Position numbers and translations under genes: made by a program
Assembly (NCBI GenBank): GCA_947579605.1
Contig: OX388307.1
Span: 34,015,237 to 34,079,236, forward strand
Direction of reading: 5' to 3'
From: Athripsodes cinereus
Taxonomy: Eukaryota > Arthropoda > Insecta > Trichoptera > Leptoceridae
Length of the DNA: 64,000 nucleotides
Part shown: positions 46,655-59,265 of the stretch, piece by piece
How the letters are laid out: each line of letters begins with the position of its first letter
Numbering within the stretch: the stretch's first letter is position 1
Notes under the pieces: model-generated
Told to the model about the DNA's origin: nothing
Seen by the model: only the letters and a program-made list of their open reading frames with translations
Databases searched by the model: none

Positions 46655-46735
46655 GTAAATTGGCAGCGGGTGGAATCGAACCCAGACCCTTCGATTGAAA
46701 ATCCGAGACTCTACCATTAGGCTACCGAACACTTC
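46655..46735 (-). mobile_element. tRNA-like SINE head (family C)
   Basis: The - strand reads GTAGCCTAATGGTAGAGTCT, a TTTTCAATC loop and a B box GGGTTCGATTCCACC. The acceptor stem does not pair, so it is a SINE head rather than a working tRNA gene. Confidence 0.6.
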
Positions 46736-47349
46736 AGTGGTCTTGTATAAATTATTTAATTTTGGACAACTTGTGGATAACCCGAATTTCTCTATCCGTA
46801 AACTTTAATTGATTTTATCTTGCATCATAATTTACCATGTTAAAGTAGAGAGGAGATATTTGAAAATGAGTGCTCACGGTGTAGTAAATCTTTTCTTACA
46901 GTTTTGAATTAATTTTAATTATCATCCGCAAGCTTTGACATTACAATAGTTTTTTTTTATAATTAAGATATAGATAATTTTGCAAAGCACTATATATCCG
47001 CATTACTCCGTATTAACATGTATAAATAATGTAACTACACGTACACACACACACATCTACACTTTTATTATAAATTGTACACAAACTCGAACACTTTTTT
47101 CAATACAACCACTTTACACACACACACATAATGATGTGACTATTCTTCTTCTATTGTATAACTATTATATTCTGCTTGTTTTTATATTATTACTATGTCT
47201 TTCAAATAATTGGGCTTGTTGTGAACGTGCATACTATAAAAATGTGTAAACTTATAATTTAATTTTTATGCTTTGCACGTTGAGATGGGAAGGAGAAAAA
47301 ATTAATTTCAATGCCGTCAATACTTTAATCGAATTTTGACTATATTATA

Positions 47350-47720
47350 CTATACTGTACCATCACGCCGTATCCCAAGTGAGGTAGACAGAGAGAATGA
47401 AACACCATATAGATCTATCATTACATACTTCCCTCGCTTCTTCTACATTCATACAATTTCTCATGTCAATTTCTCTTACTCAGCGCGCGGTCATTCTTGA
47501 AAATTTGATCCACGTGATCAAGTCCTGTGGTTCACAGACGTCTGCACTGTATCACACCCCCTCTTCCAGATATGTATATCCTCTTTGTCATCTTTTTATC
47601 ATATGTTCGTTCCACATGTCCAACCCATCGTAACTTATTTACAAGTATTCTATCCACATCACTGCACTTGCACCGGCGCTTTATTCTAATATCCTTATTT
47701 TTTAATCTATCGCTTAACAA
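47350..47720 (-). mobile_element. Degenerate LINE-X 3' fragment
   Basis: On the - strand the reading VNKLRWVGHVERTYDKKMTKRIY and the end GGGATACGGCGTGATGG match LINE-X. Stops and indels break the frame. A (TATAG)-like tail lies at 47340-47360. Confidence 0.7.
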
Positions 47721-49089
47721 TTTACTAACTATTCTTTTTCAGTGATCGCATCTCCACTGCATTTATTTCAATTTAGTCTTTCTTCAACCATGTCTATTTT
47801 TGTACCAGAATGGTATTGTGCATCAGAATTTATGCAGTCGAAGTGCACCGTTCATTCAATACTGACCACTTTTCTTTCGATGCCTCTATCGCATCTTCTA
47901 TCTCTCGAAACGAACATCCCAATGATACATACTCACTCCCAACATACATCACTCACCTTTATTTTGCAAAATGGTCATTCATTCTCTCTTTCAAATACTA
48001 ACACTTTTGTCTTTGTAACATTCATTTTTAAACTACTGGAACTACAGCTATCATTGAAATGGAATAGAAAAAAAGCTATGTATTATCAAAAATTAAATCT
48101 CTCATCTGCCGCCTCTTCAACTGGATAGTAAGTGAAATATTATATGTGCTTAAAATACATGCTGCAGGCTTTTTATGAAACTACCCATGTAGTTTTCATC
48201 CAACCAGCTAGACAGTATTTCCATCTCTTGTAAAATCTTAATAATTACATAGAATGTTCAATGTAAAAACATATTATTGCGATGAAAAAGATAGTGATTT
48301 TTCTCATTCTCCTTCAGCTTATTAAGGCTTATTGTCACATGGGAAGATGTTTAATTATTTTTATTTTCTTTTAAATAAATTTACCTATCATATTTATTTT
48401 TTATGTAACATGTACTCTATTTCTTTTACAACTCTGGCAACACTCATGGAATCACCTCAAAACAATTATAAATTTGAATTTTAGCCAAATTGGCATATGA
48501 TTTTTGTAGTCTTCGTTATGCTCGTTTTGGTGTTAAATTATTTACCCAAGTTTTCACTCTAATATCACAAAATATAATGAAAGCGCATTATAGTTTGTGA
48601 TTATCAAAAGTGAAAATTATGTTATTTGCATTTTGAAGAAGTTTATTACTACGAGAAGTAGCGATAATCCACAATCATCTTTATTTATTTATTTCTTGAC
48701 AACATTAGATTGTCTTTTATGTTCCAAAGCACTTCAAAGGTACTTAACAATTTATCAGTTCAAGGATGTTACAGTTTTGACAATAATTGTGTGTCAATAA
48801 ATAACATGTGAGATGTAAATGCATGTAAATATGTTGAAAAATAAATGTAATGATTTTGAACGCTGTGTACTGAAAAATGGTATAACTTGACTTTTTTATA
48901 GTATCACTCTGATAAAGATGTTTAAAGTTTTAGTTACAATTAAATTTACCAACTACACCAACACAGAGCTTACGTTTTAGGTTGTGTAGATATGTAACCA
49001 CTCCTTGTGTATAAAAGAATATTAAGTTTGTGTAAATAGACAGGATCAGCAAATCATTGATGTTTTGTTAGAAAGGTGAATAAACTCCA
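47721..49089. other. No gene recognised
   Basis: A 128-aa + frame at 47742-48128 directly follows the LINE-X relic and may be decayed upstream LINE sequence read backward. Otherwise AT-rich. Confidence 0.4.
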
Positions 49090-49195
49090 CCCTCAGACCG
49101 CCATATCTCAAGTGGGGTAGGCAGGGAAAATGTCGTATTAATATATCTTAACATACTTCTATTGCTTCCTCCACATTCATACAACTCTCTTCTCA
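49090..49195 (-). mobile_element. Short degenerate LINE-X terminal piece
   Basis: CTACCCCACTTGAGATATGG and the preceding ~80 bp on the - strand match the LINE-X end. No frame survives. Confidence 0.55.
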
Positions 49196-49444
49196 AAAAT
49201 TGACATGTGAAAGTGTGTTCTAAAATAGCTGTATCATTCGCTTAATCTCATAAGCCAACAACTCTTAATTCTAATTTTCCAAAATACAGCATGTCAAAGT
49301 ACTGAGGTCCTTAAAAATATTTTATTTTTATAATTTATTGTTTGTTAAATTGAATGAGTATCACTGTACAATTAAACATAATAAGCCAAAAATTCCAAGG
49401 CCTATAGAACATTCCTTATTAACAAACTGATTTTGCAAAATAGG

Positions 49445-49499
49445 TAATTTATCCTTTTTACAAAACATAGACAAGATGTTTTGTAAAAAGGATAAATTA
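49445..49499. repeat. Perfect foldback, 24-bp arms
   Basis: TAATTTATCCTTTTTACAAA... at 49445-49468 pairs exactly with 49476-49499 around a 7-bp loop. Confidence 0.8.
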
Positions 49500-49971
49500 A
49501 CTGACAGGAGATTCCATCGAGTGTTAGTAAGAGGCTCAATTATATGTGTATAAACTAATATTATATTTTAACTTTATTATTATTATTGTTAAACAAAATA
49601 CATTATATTTACAACATCACCGCTATTATTTTCATGTTCTATGTGATGACAAAGTAGGTATTAATAAAATAATGTTAAAATGTTCATTGATGACGTTGTT
49701 TAGTTGATTTTTTTTAAAACGGTGTCATCATTGTTTAGTATCCTTAATCATTTAGGTGAGATACAATTTTCGTAAGTGGTACAAAAACAATTATTTTATA
49801 CTCGTGCAATAGCTTTTTGATGTTGTCTTGCGTTGAACACTTTGATTTAAACTTTACGTACTTGTACAGTATGCCTCTCAACTGAAACGTGTAACTGTCT
49901 TATTTATAAACATAGATCAAATAAGCAACCATTGGTTAAATAAAAAATGTATAAAATTCTTCATCAGCGTC

Positions 49972-50089
49972 CCTAGACAAATTGCATTTGGCATCGACTA
50001 CAAACGAACTTTTCGACAATGTACCATAACATTATGTACATTGTCGAAAAGTTTGTTTGTAGTCGATCGCCAAATGCAATTTGTCTAGG
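49972..50089. repeat. Foldback MITE, ~50-bp arms
   Basis: CCTAGACAAATTGCATTTGG at the left and its reverse complement at the right, with inner TCGACTACAAACGAACTTTT pairing. A few bases differ between the arms. Confidence 0.78.
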
Positions 50090-50401
50090 TGGGCTGATTC
50101 TCTTGCATACTTTATTGTTATGAGTGCTAATTAATAAGACATTAAATGATTTCTAGATAAACCCAAATATTTACTTTTATTCTATGTTTTTATCTGTTTA
50201 AATTTTAATTAATGATTATCTGAATTTGAGCAATTTACAATTAAAATTGTTTAAAACATTTGTAATGATATTTATGTGGAAATATTTTTTCTGTGAATTA
50301 ACGCCTATCTACACTCAAATTTTGATTAACATTTTACAATCTATTTTTAATTTTATAAAATATTCTATATTTTCAAGTGTAACTTTGTGGAAATACATTA
50401 T

Positions 50402-50530
50402 AAAAGATAATATTTAAATTAAAACACTGATTAATTCCACTGATGATGACTACATTGTAGTCGAAAACGTTTTAATTAAAGCAATCTCATAGTGGAATTA
50501 AACAGTGTTTTAATTTAAATATTATCTTTT
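50402..50530. repeat. Inverted-repeat element, ~38-bp ends
   Basis: AAAAGATAATATTTAAATTA at the left and TTTAAATATTATCTTTT at the right pair, including AAAACACTG. The centre contains GACTACATTGTAGTCG. Confidence 0.7.
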
Positions 50531-51129
50531 TTAATTTTATGTTCTATTGAAATGTGTTTAGCAACGAGACATAATCAAAAAGTAATTGGATAGATACGTC
50601 ATATTGTCACTGTTGAATAAAAAACACTGCAACATTTATCAAATAAAAACAATACAAAACTGATTTTTAATTCCTTTATTTTACAACTTTACATACCTAA
50701 AACTACTATACTAAATTATATATTTACAATATTTTTTTCAGTAGTACTTATCGGTTAAAACATTGGACAAAAATGTTTTATTAAACTCTTTTATTTATAA
50801 GGTAAAAGTTCTCCATATGAACAAATCGCTATAAATGAATGATTATTTTTAACAAAAGAGATTTGGGTCAACAAATATTTATTTTTGGGTCAGCAAATAA
50901 TAATCAGTTAACCAACAAATTAAAATATAGAATTAATAACAACCATCGTTGCATAACCAGCAGATATCATAAACGTTGTGTTCTCTGCGCCAAAAAAAAT
51001 AAATTTGCATACCTCATACTGGACATTAATATACTGCAATATAATGATTTCACAATTAAATTTTCAGTAGGGATCTATTTTATTTATTCAACCTATTTTA
51101 TCATTTTATTTTTATCAATCATGAGGCAG

Positions 51130-51290
51130 GCAGACCTGATGGAAGTCTCGGACTTTCAATCTAAAGACTCGTGTTGACTATTCCACCCGCTGCCGAATTA
51201 CTTCACCTTCACCTCAAGCATATTGTGATAGTTTGAAATCTAGATTCACCTTGAAAAAAAGTCTTTCTATCCCTTCCCATTACATTGTGT
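51130..51290 (+). mobile_element. tRNA-like SINE (family C), diverged
   Basis: TGATGGAAGTCTCGGACTTT followed by TGACTATTCCACCCGC matches family C with losses in the B box. It ends just beyond the TMEM186 3' side. Confidence 0.5.
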
Positions 51291-51368
51291 AATTGAACAA
51301 ATCTGATAGAAGTAGCACCCTAGAACTAAAGCGAGCGGTGTGACGGTCAGCATGCGAGCGTATTTTTA

Positions 51369-52592
51369 TTAATAAGGGCTCCCAATAGTTTCTTCAGCTA
51401 CTTTTTTATCCAAAACCTGTCCCTGTTTGTAAAATAATTTCAATCGTTCTGACGAATCATACTGCTCGGTGGTTATATACAATCTATCAGTTGGTCTAGC
51501 TGTGACTTCAGATAAAGGAACCCAATTTTCTACAGGGATCTTTTTGTCAATTCTACTTCCCCATCTGTCTGTATAAGATACTTTTAAAGTCTTCTTATCG
51601 TATGATGCATAAATAAATCCAATAGTGTTTTGGAAAAATAAACCAAATGTCAGCGTTATGGTTGTGAATAAAGCACCTGAAATATAAAAAATAAACTTCA
51701 CAGTGACTTGAAAATTGTTTATAAAGAAAGATATCAAAATAAACACTTAGAATACTTCTTTTTTTTACTGGGTTTGGTCAAAATGCATATAACCAATCAG
51801 ATAATTTGATGGAATCTTACTTATTATCTTATCACGGCATATCCCACAAGTGGGGTAGCCATCAGACCAGCCAGATGTAGTAAACATGCAAGCTGTACTC
51901 TTAGTACTAACAAAAAATTAAAACATTCTTACAAGATGCAATATTGTGAAAAATCTAATCGGATTAAGTGAGAAAGGCTTCTCTATGCTGGCTTAAGTGA
52001 TGACTTTTGGTGTCCACGGACAACTTTGACCAATTCCGCCATTCTCACTATCACGTCATAAGATCCACCAATGGAAAAGCATTTCATGCAAACCCATTTT
52101 TTATCTGAGGTCTCCTTTTTCACATCTTGAATTGATCAATATCTCCTGTCTAAATGGCACCAAAACAATTTCAAACACTTCAATTTCTAATGTACCTATG
52201 TGTTGATTTGATTGCATATTGCTCAGCATTTTTCATACAGATTGAGAGAGAAGAAATTTATAAAATATATAAAGTTATTAAATTGTTCATAATTATTACT
52301 AACCTCCTATTCCAACACATATCGAAGAGTTTGCAGGGAGCATTTCAACCCAAAACTCTAAAGCATATACGACTGGGAATGTAATTCCACCTATAGGTAT
52401 TGCATATTTAGGAAGAGTACACATAGGAGCTATTATTTTTATATAAGGCAAATTATAAATCGTTTCAAAATCACTGTCCTTACTGCTGCTACATAATCGT
52501 AATGGATAACCCATCTTATGTACAAAAATCTTTTTCTCACAATTTAAAATGGTTCGAAGAGGAAAACATGAGCGAAGTATTAAAGAATACAT
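51369..52592 (-). CDS. TMEM186: TMEM186-like mitochondrial complex I assembly protein, two exons
   Basis: Exon 1 is 52592-52304 and exon 2 is 51676-51369, joined across a GT/AG intron in phase 1, giving 198 aa (human protein about 213). The basic N-terminus (MYSLILRSCFPLRTILNCEKK) fits a mitochondrial targeting sequence. Two hydrophobic segments flank the splice point: YAIPIGGITFPVVYALEFWV in exon 1 and GALFTTITLTFGLFFQ in exon 2. The soluble tail has the family pattern of VPLSEVTARPTDRLYITTEQY followed by KLFYKQGQVLDKKVAEETIG. Members sit in the inner membrane and belong to the MCIA complex that assembles the membrane arm of complex I. The exon 2 frame runs open into the intron, so its apparent ATG at 51746 is not real. 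It shares an upstream region with TBL3. The assignment rests on recalled family patterns. Confidence 0.85.
51835..51920 (-). mobile_element. Family A 3' fragment inside the TMEM186 intron
   Basis: ATCACGGCATATCCCACAAG followed by GGGGTAGCCATCAGACCAGC, reverse of the family A 3' end. It lies in the 51677-52303 intron. Confidence 0.55.
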
Positions 52593-52942
52593 TTTGCCGA
52601 TTAATTAATCAAACTATTTTTAAACGAATATCGTAACTACATAGAGTTTAGTAATATATAAAACAACATAACCTAACTTTTTCTAATTCTTTGACAGATA
52701 TAATATGTGTTGCTAGTTAAAAATAAAAATCAAAGGAAATGCTGCTGGTAAATTAAGTATATTTTCTATGGTTGGTAGCTAAAAATATTTCGACGACTAA
52801 AGTTACACGTGCATGAGCTGTCAATTGTCAAAACCAAAATATAACCAAAAGGTGGCGATGTGTCTTTATTGAATTTTTGTAATAAATTTTATCATAAAAT
52901 TAATATAATTCATAAATTAGTGTTCTGAAAAACTATTGCAAC
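52593..52942. promoter_or_regulatory. Shared upstream region of TMEM186 (-) and TBL3 (+)
   Basis: Only 350 bp separate the two divergent start codons. The interval must hold both 5' UTRs and core promoters, so a bidirectional promoter is likely. No clear TATA box was found. The assignment follows from gene arrangement alone. Confidence 0.55.
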
Positions 52943-55543
52943 ATGGCCAGAAGTTCATATATGAAAGAAGAGTAAGTTTTATTAAAAAAATCAGTACTTA
53001 ACTTAAATCTATTTGTATTTATATTTCAAACATTGACACTGTAAAATTTTAGTTTTTCCCAGAGATATGTTATTACAAATCTCTGGTTTTTCCTGTTTAA
53101 TAATTTTTATTTAGGATAATTTGGAATATTCATTTATCTTTTACGTTATGAATACTTAAAACAGTTGTTTTATTTCAGACTTGAGGTAGAAACCTCTTAT
53201 GGGGAGTTCTACACAGGTGGTCAAATTGAATGGTCCAAAGATGGAAGGAATATGTTCTGCCAATGTTCTAACAAAATCAACATAGTGAGTCTTTCATCAG
53301 GTCTTACAGAATCCTCACTATCACCGGCAGAAGAGGAAATAGAAGAAGATATTATCTACACATTTGCTTTGTCCAAAAATAATGAAAATATTGTCACAGC
53401 TCATAAAAGCGGACTAATAAAACTGTGGTCAGTGAAAGAACTCAAAGTTGTTAAAATGTGGAGATCTACACACAAAGGTCCTGTTGCCAAATTAACATTT
53501 GACGAGTCTGGACAAATTGTAGCTACAGGAGGCTCAGACGGAACAGCTCGTTTATGGGATATCATCCATCAAACATGTACTTGTTGCCTACGAGGATCTC
53601 AAGGTGTTTTTAGTGTATTGAAATTCCATCCAGACCAAAGCAAAAAGATTATATTTGGTTCTGCAGACGATACAAAAATCAGATCTTGGGAAATTGAAAA
53701 AGGTGAACAGAAACAAATTTATGTGGGTCATTTTAGTAAAATTACTTCATTAAATATCACGTACGATGGAACCAAAATGGTCAGCTCAGGGAGAGACAGA
53801 GTCCTGATTCTGTGGGATATTCAGCATGGGAAAGCCCTCAGGACTCTTCCAGTTTATGAAAGTATTGACGGAGCTGTACTGTTGCCAATCAAGTTTGTCC
53901 TCCCGGGAGATATTAAAATTAAGAAAAGCAGTGGTGGGATATATGTGGCATGTGCAGGAGAGAAAGGAGTCTTAAAGGTTTGGGATGTCGCTAGCAGTAA
54001 ACTGATTTACACACAGCAAAATAGTCTCATATCTCCGGCAGCTGAAGAAGGAAGTTTAGCCGTCACACAAGTTCTATTTAATGATATTACATATGGCCTA
54101 TGTGTTGTCAGTGTTGATCATAATATATTTGTACATGATCTGTCTACATTTACTTGTACTAAACAAATGATTGGTTATTCAGATGAAATATTAGACATAA
54201 TCTTTTTGGGGAAAGATGATACACATGTAGCCGTAGCCACAAATAGTATAGATGTGAAAGTCTTTGAATTGAGTACTATGAATTGTCGTCTTGTTAAAGG
54301 ACACACAGATCTTGTTCTATCTTTAGCCAAAAGCACAGCAAATTCTTACTTATTTGTATCTTCAGCAAAAGACAATACAATCAGAGTGTGGCAAATGAAT
54401 GAAAATGGAGATATCCAATGTATTGGCATTGGAAGTCGTCACACAGCGTCAGTGGGTTCAGTTTGTTTCCCAAACATTTGTACAACTTTCTGTTTATCTG
54501 GAAGCCAGGACACTTGCTTGAAGAAATGGCAACTTCCCGAAAGTTTTGATGTGAAAGAACCCGTTACATTGATTCCTACCCACACTGAAATAGCTCATCC
54601 CAAAGATATCAACTGTGTTTGTGTTTCACCAAATGATAAGATTATCGCTACCGGGTCACAGGATAAATCTGTTAAACTTTGGTCTACTGAGGATCTCAGT
54701 TTACTTGGAACACTGAGGGGACATAAACGTGGTGTATGGTGTGTGAGATTTTCTCCTGTAGATCAGGTACTGCTCTCTACATCAGCAGATTGTAGTATGA
54801 AACTTTGGTCATTAACAGAACTTAATTGTTTGAAGACATTTGACGGTCACGATAGTTCTGTATTAAGAGCCGAGTTTCTTTCAAAAGGTTTACAAATAAT
54901 TTCTGCTGGTGCTGATGGACTATTGAAAATATGGAATATTAAAACATCAGAATGTGCATTGTCTTTGGATAAACACGACGGAAGAATGTGGGCTTTAGCT
55001 GTATCACAAGATGAGTCAACATATATCACAGGAGGTGCAGATTCCTTGATGATTAAATGGAAAGACGTCACAGATGAAAAGAGAATGAAAGACGCTAAAG
55101 AAAGAGAGGAAATGATTCTACAAGAACAGGAACTAAGTAATTTGTTACACGACAAAAAATTACTCAAAGCGTTACGTTTAGCGTTGAGACTTGATAAACC
55201 ATTCCACGTTTTAAAAATTATTAATCAAATAATAAAAGATGACGAGAAAGCACTCATGGACAATATTGAGCAGCTGAATGATAATTATAAAGAGAAATTA
55301 TTGAAATGTTGCGTGGAATGGAATACAAATACTAAAAACTGTCATGCAGCACAGGTTGTAATACACGTCTTACTGAAATCGGGAGCTAGTTTTAGTTCAT
55401 CTGGAGGAGCATCATCTGTTAGGGCTCTTCTCCCGTACACACAGAGACACATGCAAAGGTTGACAGGAATGATGCAAGATATGTATTTCTTACAATACAC
55501 TGTAAATTGTATGCAACCGCATGATACTAAAATATTTCAATAA
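52943..55543 (+). CDS. TBL3: TBL3 / UTP13-like WD40 protein of the small-subunit processome
   Basis: Two exons, 52943-52971 and 53179-55543 (GT/AG intron of 207 bp), encode 797 aa, close to the usual ~800 aa. The family is a tandem-propeller subunit of the UTP-B complex in the nucleolus, needed for early 18S pre-rRNA processing. WD repeats run from about residue 20 to 640; clear examples are ATGGSDGTARLWDI, SSGRDRVLILWDI, ATGSQDKSVKLWS and SAGADGLLKIWNI. The remaining ~150 residues, after WKDVTDEKRMKDAKEREE, match the helical Utp13 C-terminal domain (QELSNLLHDKKLLKALRLAL; LLPYTQRHMQRL). The start ATG in the short first exon (MARSSYMKEE) is preferred over the ATG at 53165, which lies in the intron. 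The stop codon overlaps an AATAAA signal. TMEM186 is divergent upstream. Confidence 0.94.
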
Positions 55544-55544
55544 A
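55539..55544 (+). terminator. AATAAA poly(A) signal overlapping the TBL3 stop codon
   Basis: The TAA stop at 55541-55543 lies inside AATAAA. A second AATAAA follows four bases later, so the 3' UTR may be very short. No other TBL3 signal is needed. Confidence 0.55.
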
Positions 55545-56881
55545 TAAATGGAATTTATTTCTATATGCAGTGTTTAATTTTTGAATGTGATTTATTACTA
55601 AAGAAATAAGCAAAAGAAGTAAAATATCTTACAAGATTTAATTTTACTAAGAAATGATACCCTTACTTGTTATCTCCGTAACCAACATTGGATATCACCA
55701 TTTCTTGAGTTAACTTATGGTTAACTCTTGACAACAAGTTAACTGCATGGTTAACGTTTTGGATATCGCGGCCCTTATAGAATGTATGAAATTTAAACTA
55801 TTCCATCAAATTCTTTTTTTGAAACTGAAATACCATTGATGAATTATTTAGAGATGACAAATTGATGGTCACAATTTTCTTTTTTGCTGTTTGCTGAAAA
55901 ACTCATCACTTACTTAATTAATTTAATTACAAGAGATTGGTCAATCGCTTACGGTAAACTTCTGAACTGAAGGTAGGATCTTTGAGATATATTAAAGCTT
56001 ATCAAAAAACTAGATTTTTCAATTAAAAAAAAACAGTTCGTTTGAAATGTATTTTTCATGTTAAGTTAATTGTTTCCTCAAATTTAACGAGATCATTATT
56101 TGTTTTAGTAAATTTTTATATGAATTATTTGGTAAAAGTAACTTGTACAAGAATTGTCATTGCGTTATATTTCATAGATATTGTTATTTGGCAGTGTCTA
56201 GTAATAAAATTATAGCAAATTTTCCAGAATACTTTTTTGCATACTTTATTACCAGGCGCGAAAAACATTATTATATTGCGATGTGTGTGGTGATTACATC
56301 ACATCATTTACTAGGCAATAAAATAAGAGATATTTTGATTCTCATTGTAAATAACACGTAAATTATATATTGTCATGTGCTTAAGAATTATTGTAATTCT
56401 TAAGTAGTGTAAACTTGATTTTTTTATTGAATTGCTTTGTTACAACAAGTTACTAATCCAGTTTTTAGTTAGGTAATTACTAATAATTAAAATTGTAAAT
56501 TTTAAGAACATTGGAATATAAATACCTAGGTGTGGTCATTACAATAACAATTTGAACATAAAACTGTATCTCAAAATAATACTTGCTTTCCGGGTGTTGG
56601 TGATGTAAGTTATTAATGTAAAACTAACCTTGAAAAAGTTGATGATCTCCATTATCAGATGTCCAAAACATAATTATCTACCCATGGTCAAGGGGAAACC
56701 GGAGGACTAAATTGAAAAATTATGCAAATCAGATATTTATTGTTCTCTGTTTATGCATATTTTCATTGATTGTATTGTGTAGGTATTACCTAAGGGAGTG
56801 CCCCCAGCGTGCAAAATTCCAGACATTTGCAAAATGAAGTTATACATATTACATTACGAAGCAACCTAACAATTAAATATA
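55545..56881. other. No gene; downstream of TBL3
   Basis: GTTAAC and GGATATC motifs recur at 55690-55770, perhaps a decayed MITE. An 11-bp palindrome CTTAAGAATTA lies at 56380-56404. Otherwise AT-rich. Confidence 0.4.
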
Positions 56882-57406
56882 CAGTGGTACCTTGACAAAC
56901 GAGTTTAATTCGTTCCACAGCCTTGCTCGTATTTCAAATTACTCGTATCTCAAAGCAAATTTCCCCATTGAAATTAATTGAACTGCCATCAATCCGATCC
57001 AGCCCCCAAAATGTCACCACAGTTATTTTTGTTACGTGTTTTTAAATAAGAAAAATGTATTTATAAATGACAAATATTGTACAAAAACATAGTAAAAGAG
57101 AATGTAAAGAAATAAACTAGATTTATAAAATGTTACTTTCGCTTAATTTTCGTGACTGTTTTTCTCTTCACTGGTCTTTGCCTTTTTCGCTACGCTTTTC
57201 TCACTTTCACCTGTAGGCCGTATAAAAAAAATATGTCCAAAGGGGTTTGATTCTTCCTCCCTTTTAGAATCTTCCGGAAATGAGTTAGGCAAGTGTAATT
57301 AAATAGCTCGTATCTCAAATTTTGCTCGCATTTCGAAGCATAAAATCGCTCGCTCGACGGCTCGTATCTCAAAAAACTGAGGCACTCGTATGTCAAGGTA
57401 CCACTG
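56882..57406. mobile_element. TA-flanked MITE (Tc1/mariner-like), 525 bp
   Basis: TA at 56880-56881 and 57407-57408. The ends are CAGTGGTACCTTGACAAACG and the reverse of ACTCGTATGTCAAGGTACCA. Subterminal CTCGTATCTCAAA motifs recur. The small frame at 57190-57396 lies within it and is not a gene. Confidence 0.82.
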
Positions 57407-57464
57407 TACTTATAATTATAGCAGATATATAATTATATTTTCGTTTTTTCCGGATATTTTTAGT

Positions 57465-57680
57465 CACCCGGCAAAGAATTGGTATCTCACTCTTTTCCGT
57501 TAGTTTTCGAGAGTCCTGGGAAACAAAGCTGTGTTCGAATAAATAGAGACATTTTACATCTTAATTTCAGCGATGAGGTTTGCCTGGATCCTGAACGTCT
57601 AATTTTTACAACTTGCATGTATATTACAGGCAGCTGGTCTGCTGGCTATCCCATTTTTGGGATATTTGTCTGTGTATAAC
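57465..57680 (+). mobile_element. Family A SINE-like repeat, diverged copy
   Basis: Starts CACCCGGCAAAGAATTGGTA and keeps the GCGATGAGG and GGCAGCTGGTCTGCTGGCTA blocks. The 3' end is degraded. Confidence 0.6.
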
Positions 57681-58693
57681 GTTTTGAAGTCATCAAGAAA
57701 TCTGCTTTCTTTCGACCCCTTTACAATCTTCTCTGTGCAACCTCAAGCAATGTAGATACCTAAGTATATTTATATCTATAAGTATATTTGTATCTGCCAT
57801 TAGATTTACATATGGCTGTCAAAGTGCAACGTCATACGATACTAGATAATAGATACATACCTATTTAATCTATTACACACAATATTTGGATGCCTACCTA
57901 TTCTATATGTATTGACTCTGTCCTGCCTCCTTACGTAATTCGGTTAGTTTTGTGTGTTGGGTATTCACAGCATTATTCCAGGATACCCTTGACATAAATA
58001 TAGTTACTAAACTATCTAATAAGTATTTCGTGGCCGCATGGTTGATTTATGTCCTATATCCTCTGCTGCCTACTTGACCAAATAAAAACAAACTGACAAA
58101 AAACATTTCATACTCAACTCGTCATTTACCTATTTATAGATAATATAACTTAATTTTTTTAATTAATTAGATATTCCAGATGAGTGGTATACCTATTTAG
58201 GCGTGTAGTTTTACGAATGGGTACGATCTTTTACATAATACTCGAAAACTTATAAAGAAGAGACGGGAAACTTAAAAACTCATTAGGTTTGTTTCGGAGA
58301 CTATACATAGATAGGTACCTTCTGTATTTTTGAAACGGGTAAACAAATTGTAAATCTTTGTTCCTAATTAAGATTTCCTTTCAAAACACTCGTAGCTCTG
58401 ATTATAATTAAGAGCTGAGTAATTTTTTATTATATTTAGGTATAGGTATGTACTCTCTTTTTATTGTTTCAAATCTGCCATATTTTCTTATCACCAAAAT
58501 TATGCAAATATATAATAAATGCCTACGTAGTCCATTATCTTTTATTTGTCTACAAATAATTATTTTAAACTTATATGACGCTATTAAAAAAAGAGAATTA
58601 GTAAAATGGGCGACCGAAAAAACGACTAACAATCAACCGACTCTGGCAATAGAGTGACGAAAAATATTAACTGAGCGACTAAATCCATAGATC
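57681..58693. other. No gene; AT-rich sequence
   Basis: Weak resemblance to the family A head near 58215-58270 (ACTCGAAAACTTATAAAGAA). No frame of note. Confidence 0.4.
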
Positions 58694-58707
58694 CAATGAT
58701 GGGCAGA

Positions 58708-59265
58708 TTTTTTTTGTGATTTTGATTTTTAAAAGATTTTGCCTTGTGTGATCGTGGCTGTTGCGGGCAAACTCGTTTCTTCGTTTTTTGTGCTGTCCTG
58801 TCTCCCTTGGTGGAGAGTCTTAGGTCTGGGAGGGATGTCCCTTGGGGACGGAAGCGTGTCTGCGAAGACTCCAGTATCGGCGACCCTCGGGTTCACCGGC
58901 ATGAATACCTAAAGAAGTTTCCGGACACCTCAACTCGGCTCTCTGCTCATTTTTTATTTCTTTATTTACTTAATTTTTATTTCTATTATTTTGTTTTATA
59001 TATTGATTTGTTATCTAGGTTAAGGAAATGCCTTTGTAAATATATTGTTAGTTTTATATTATGAATGTATTTGCTTCTCTCGGCTAGAGGGACATCGAAG
59101 GAGTGTAGTCAAAAGATTCCACACACGGGGTTGTTTTTGGCCGGCCAGCCCCTCAGGCTGCCCACTATGGCGCCTCCGGTGTGGACAAACTTTGTGCAGT
59201 GTAGATTTCGGATAAATGGAAGTCCCCAGACTTCTGCGCTATCCGGGTGGTCGGTGGGTCTCCTT
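58708..59265 (+). mobile_element. Insertion with 14-bp target duplication containing R1-like 3' UTR sequence
   Basis: CAATGATGGGCAGA occurs at 58694-58707 and again at 59266-59279. Within the insert, 58750-58950 aligns by eye with the sense 3' UTR of the R1-clade LINE near 21300-21480 (shared TCCTGTCTCCCTTGGTGGAG, then similar GGCGACC and TTTCCGGACAC blocks). The second half (59060-59265) is GC-rich and not matched in this window. A T run at its left edge leaves the insertion's orientation uncertain. Confidence 0.65.

Noticed and set aside
46655..46735. Candidate tRNA gene
   Set aside because: It has A- and B-box-like parts but no pairing acceptor stem, and similar heads recur at 39.2 and 51.1 kb, so it is a SINE.
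47742..48128. 128-aa + ORF as a gene
   Set aside because: No domain, no splice support and AT-biased composition. It follows a LINE relic.
53165..53178. ATG at 53165 as the TBL3 start
   Set aside because: It lies before the 3' splice site (TTTCAG ending at 53178). The upstream exon at 52943 gives the expected N-terminus.
57190..57396. 68-aa - strand ORF
   Set aside because: It lies wholly in the TA-flanked MITE and reads its subterminal repeats.
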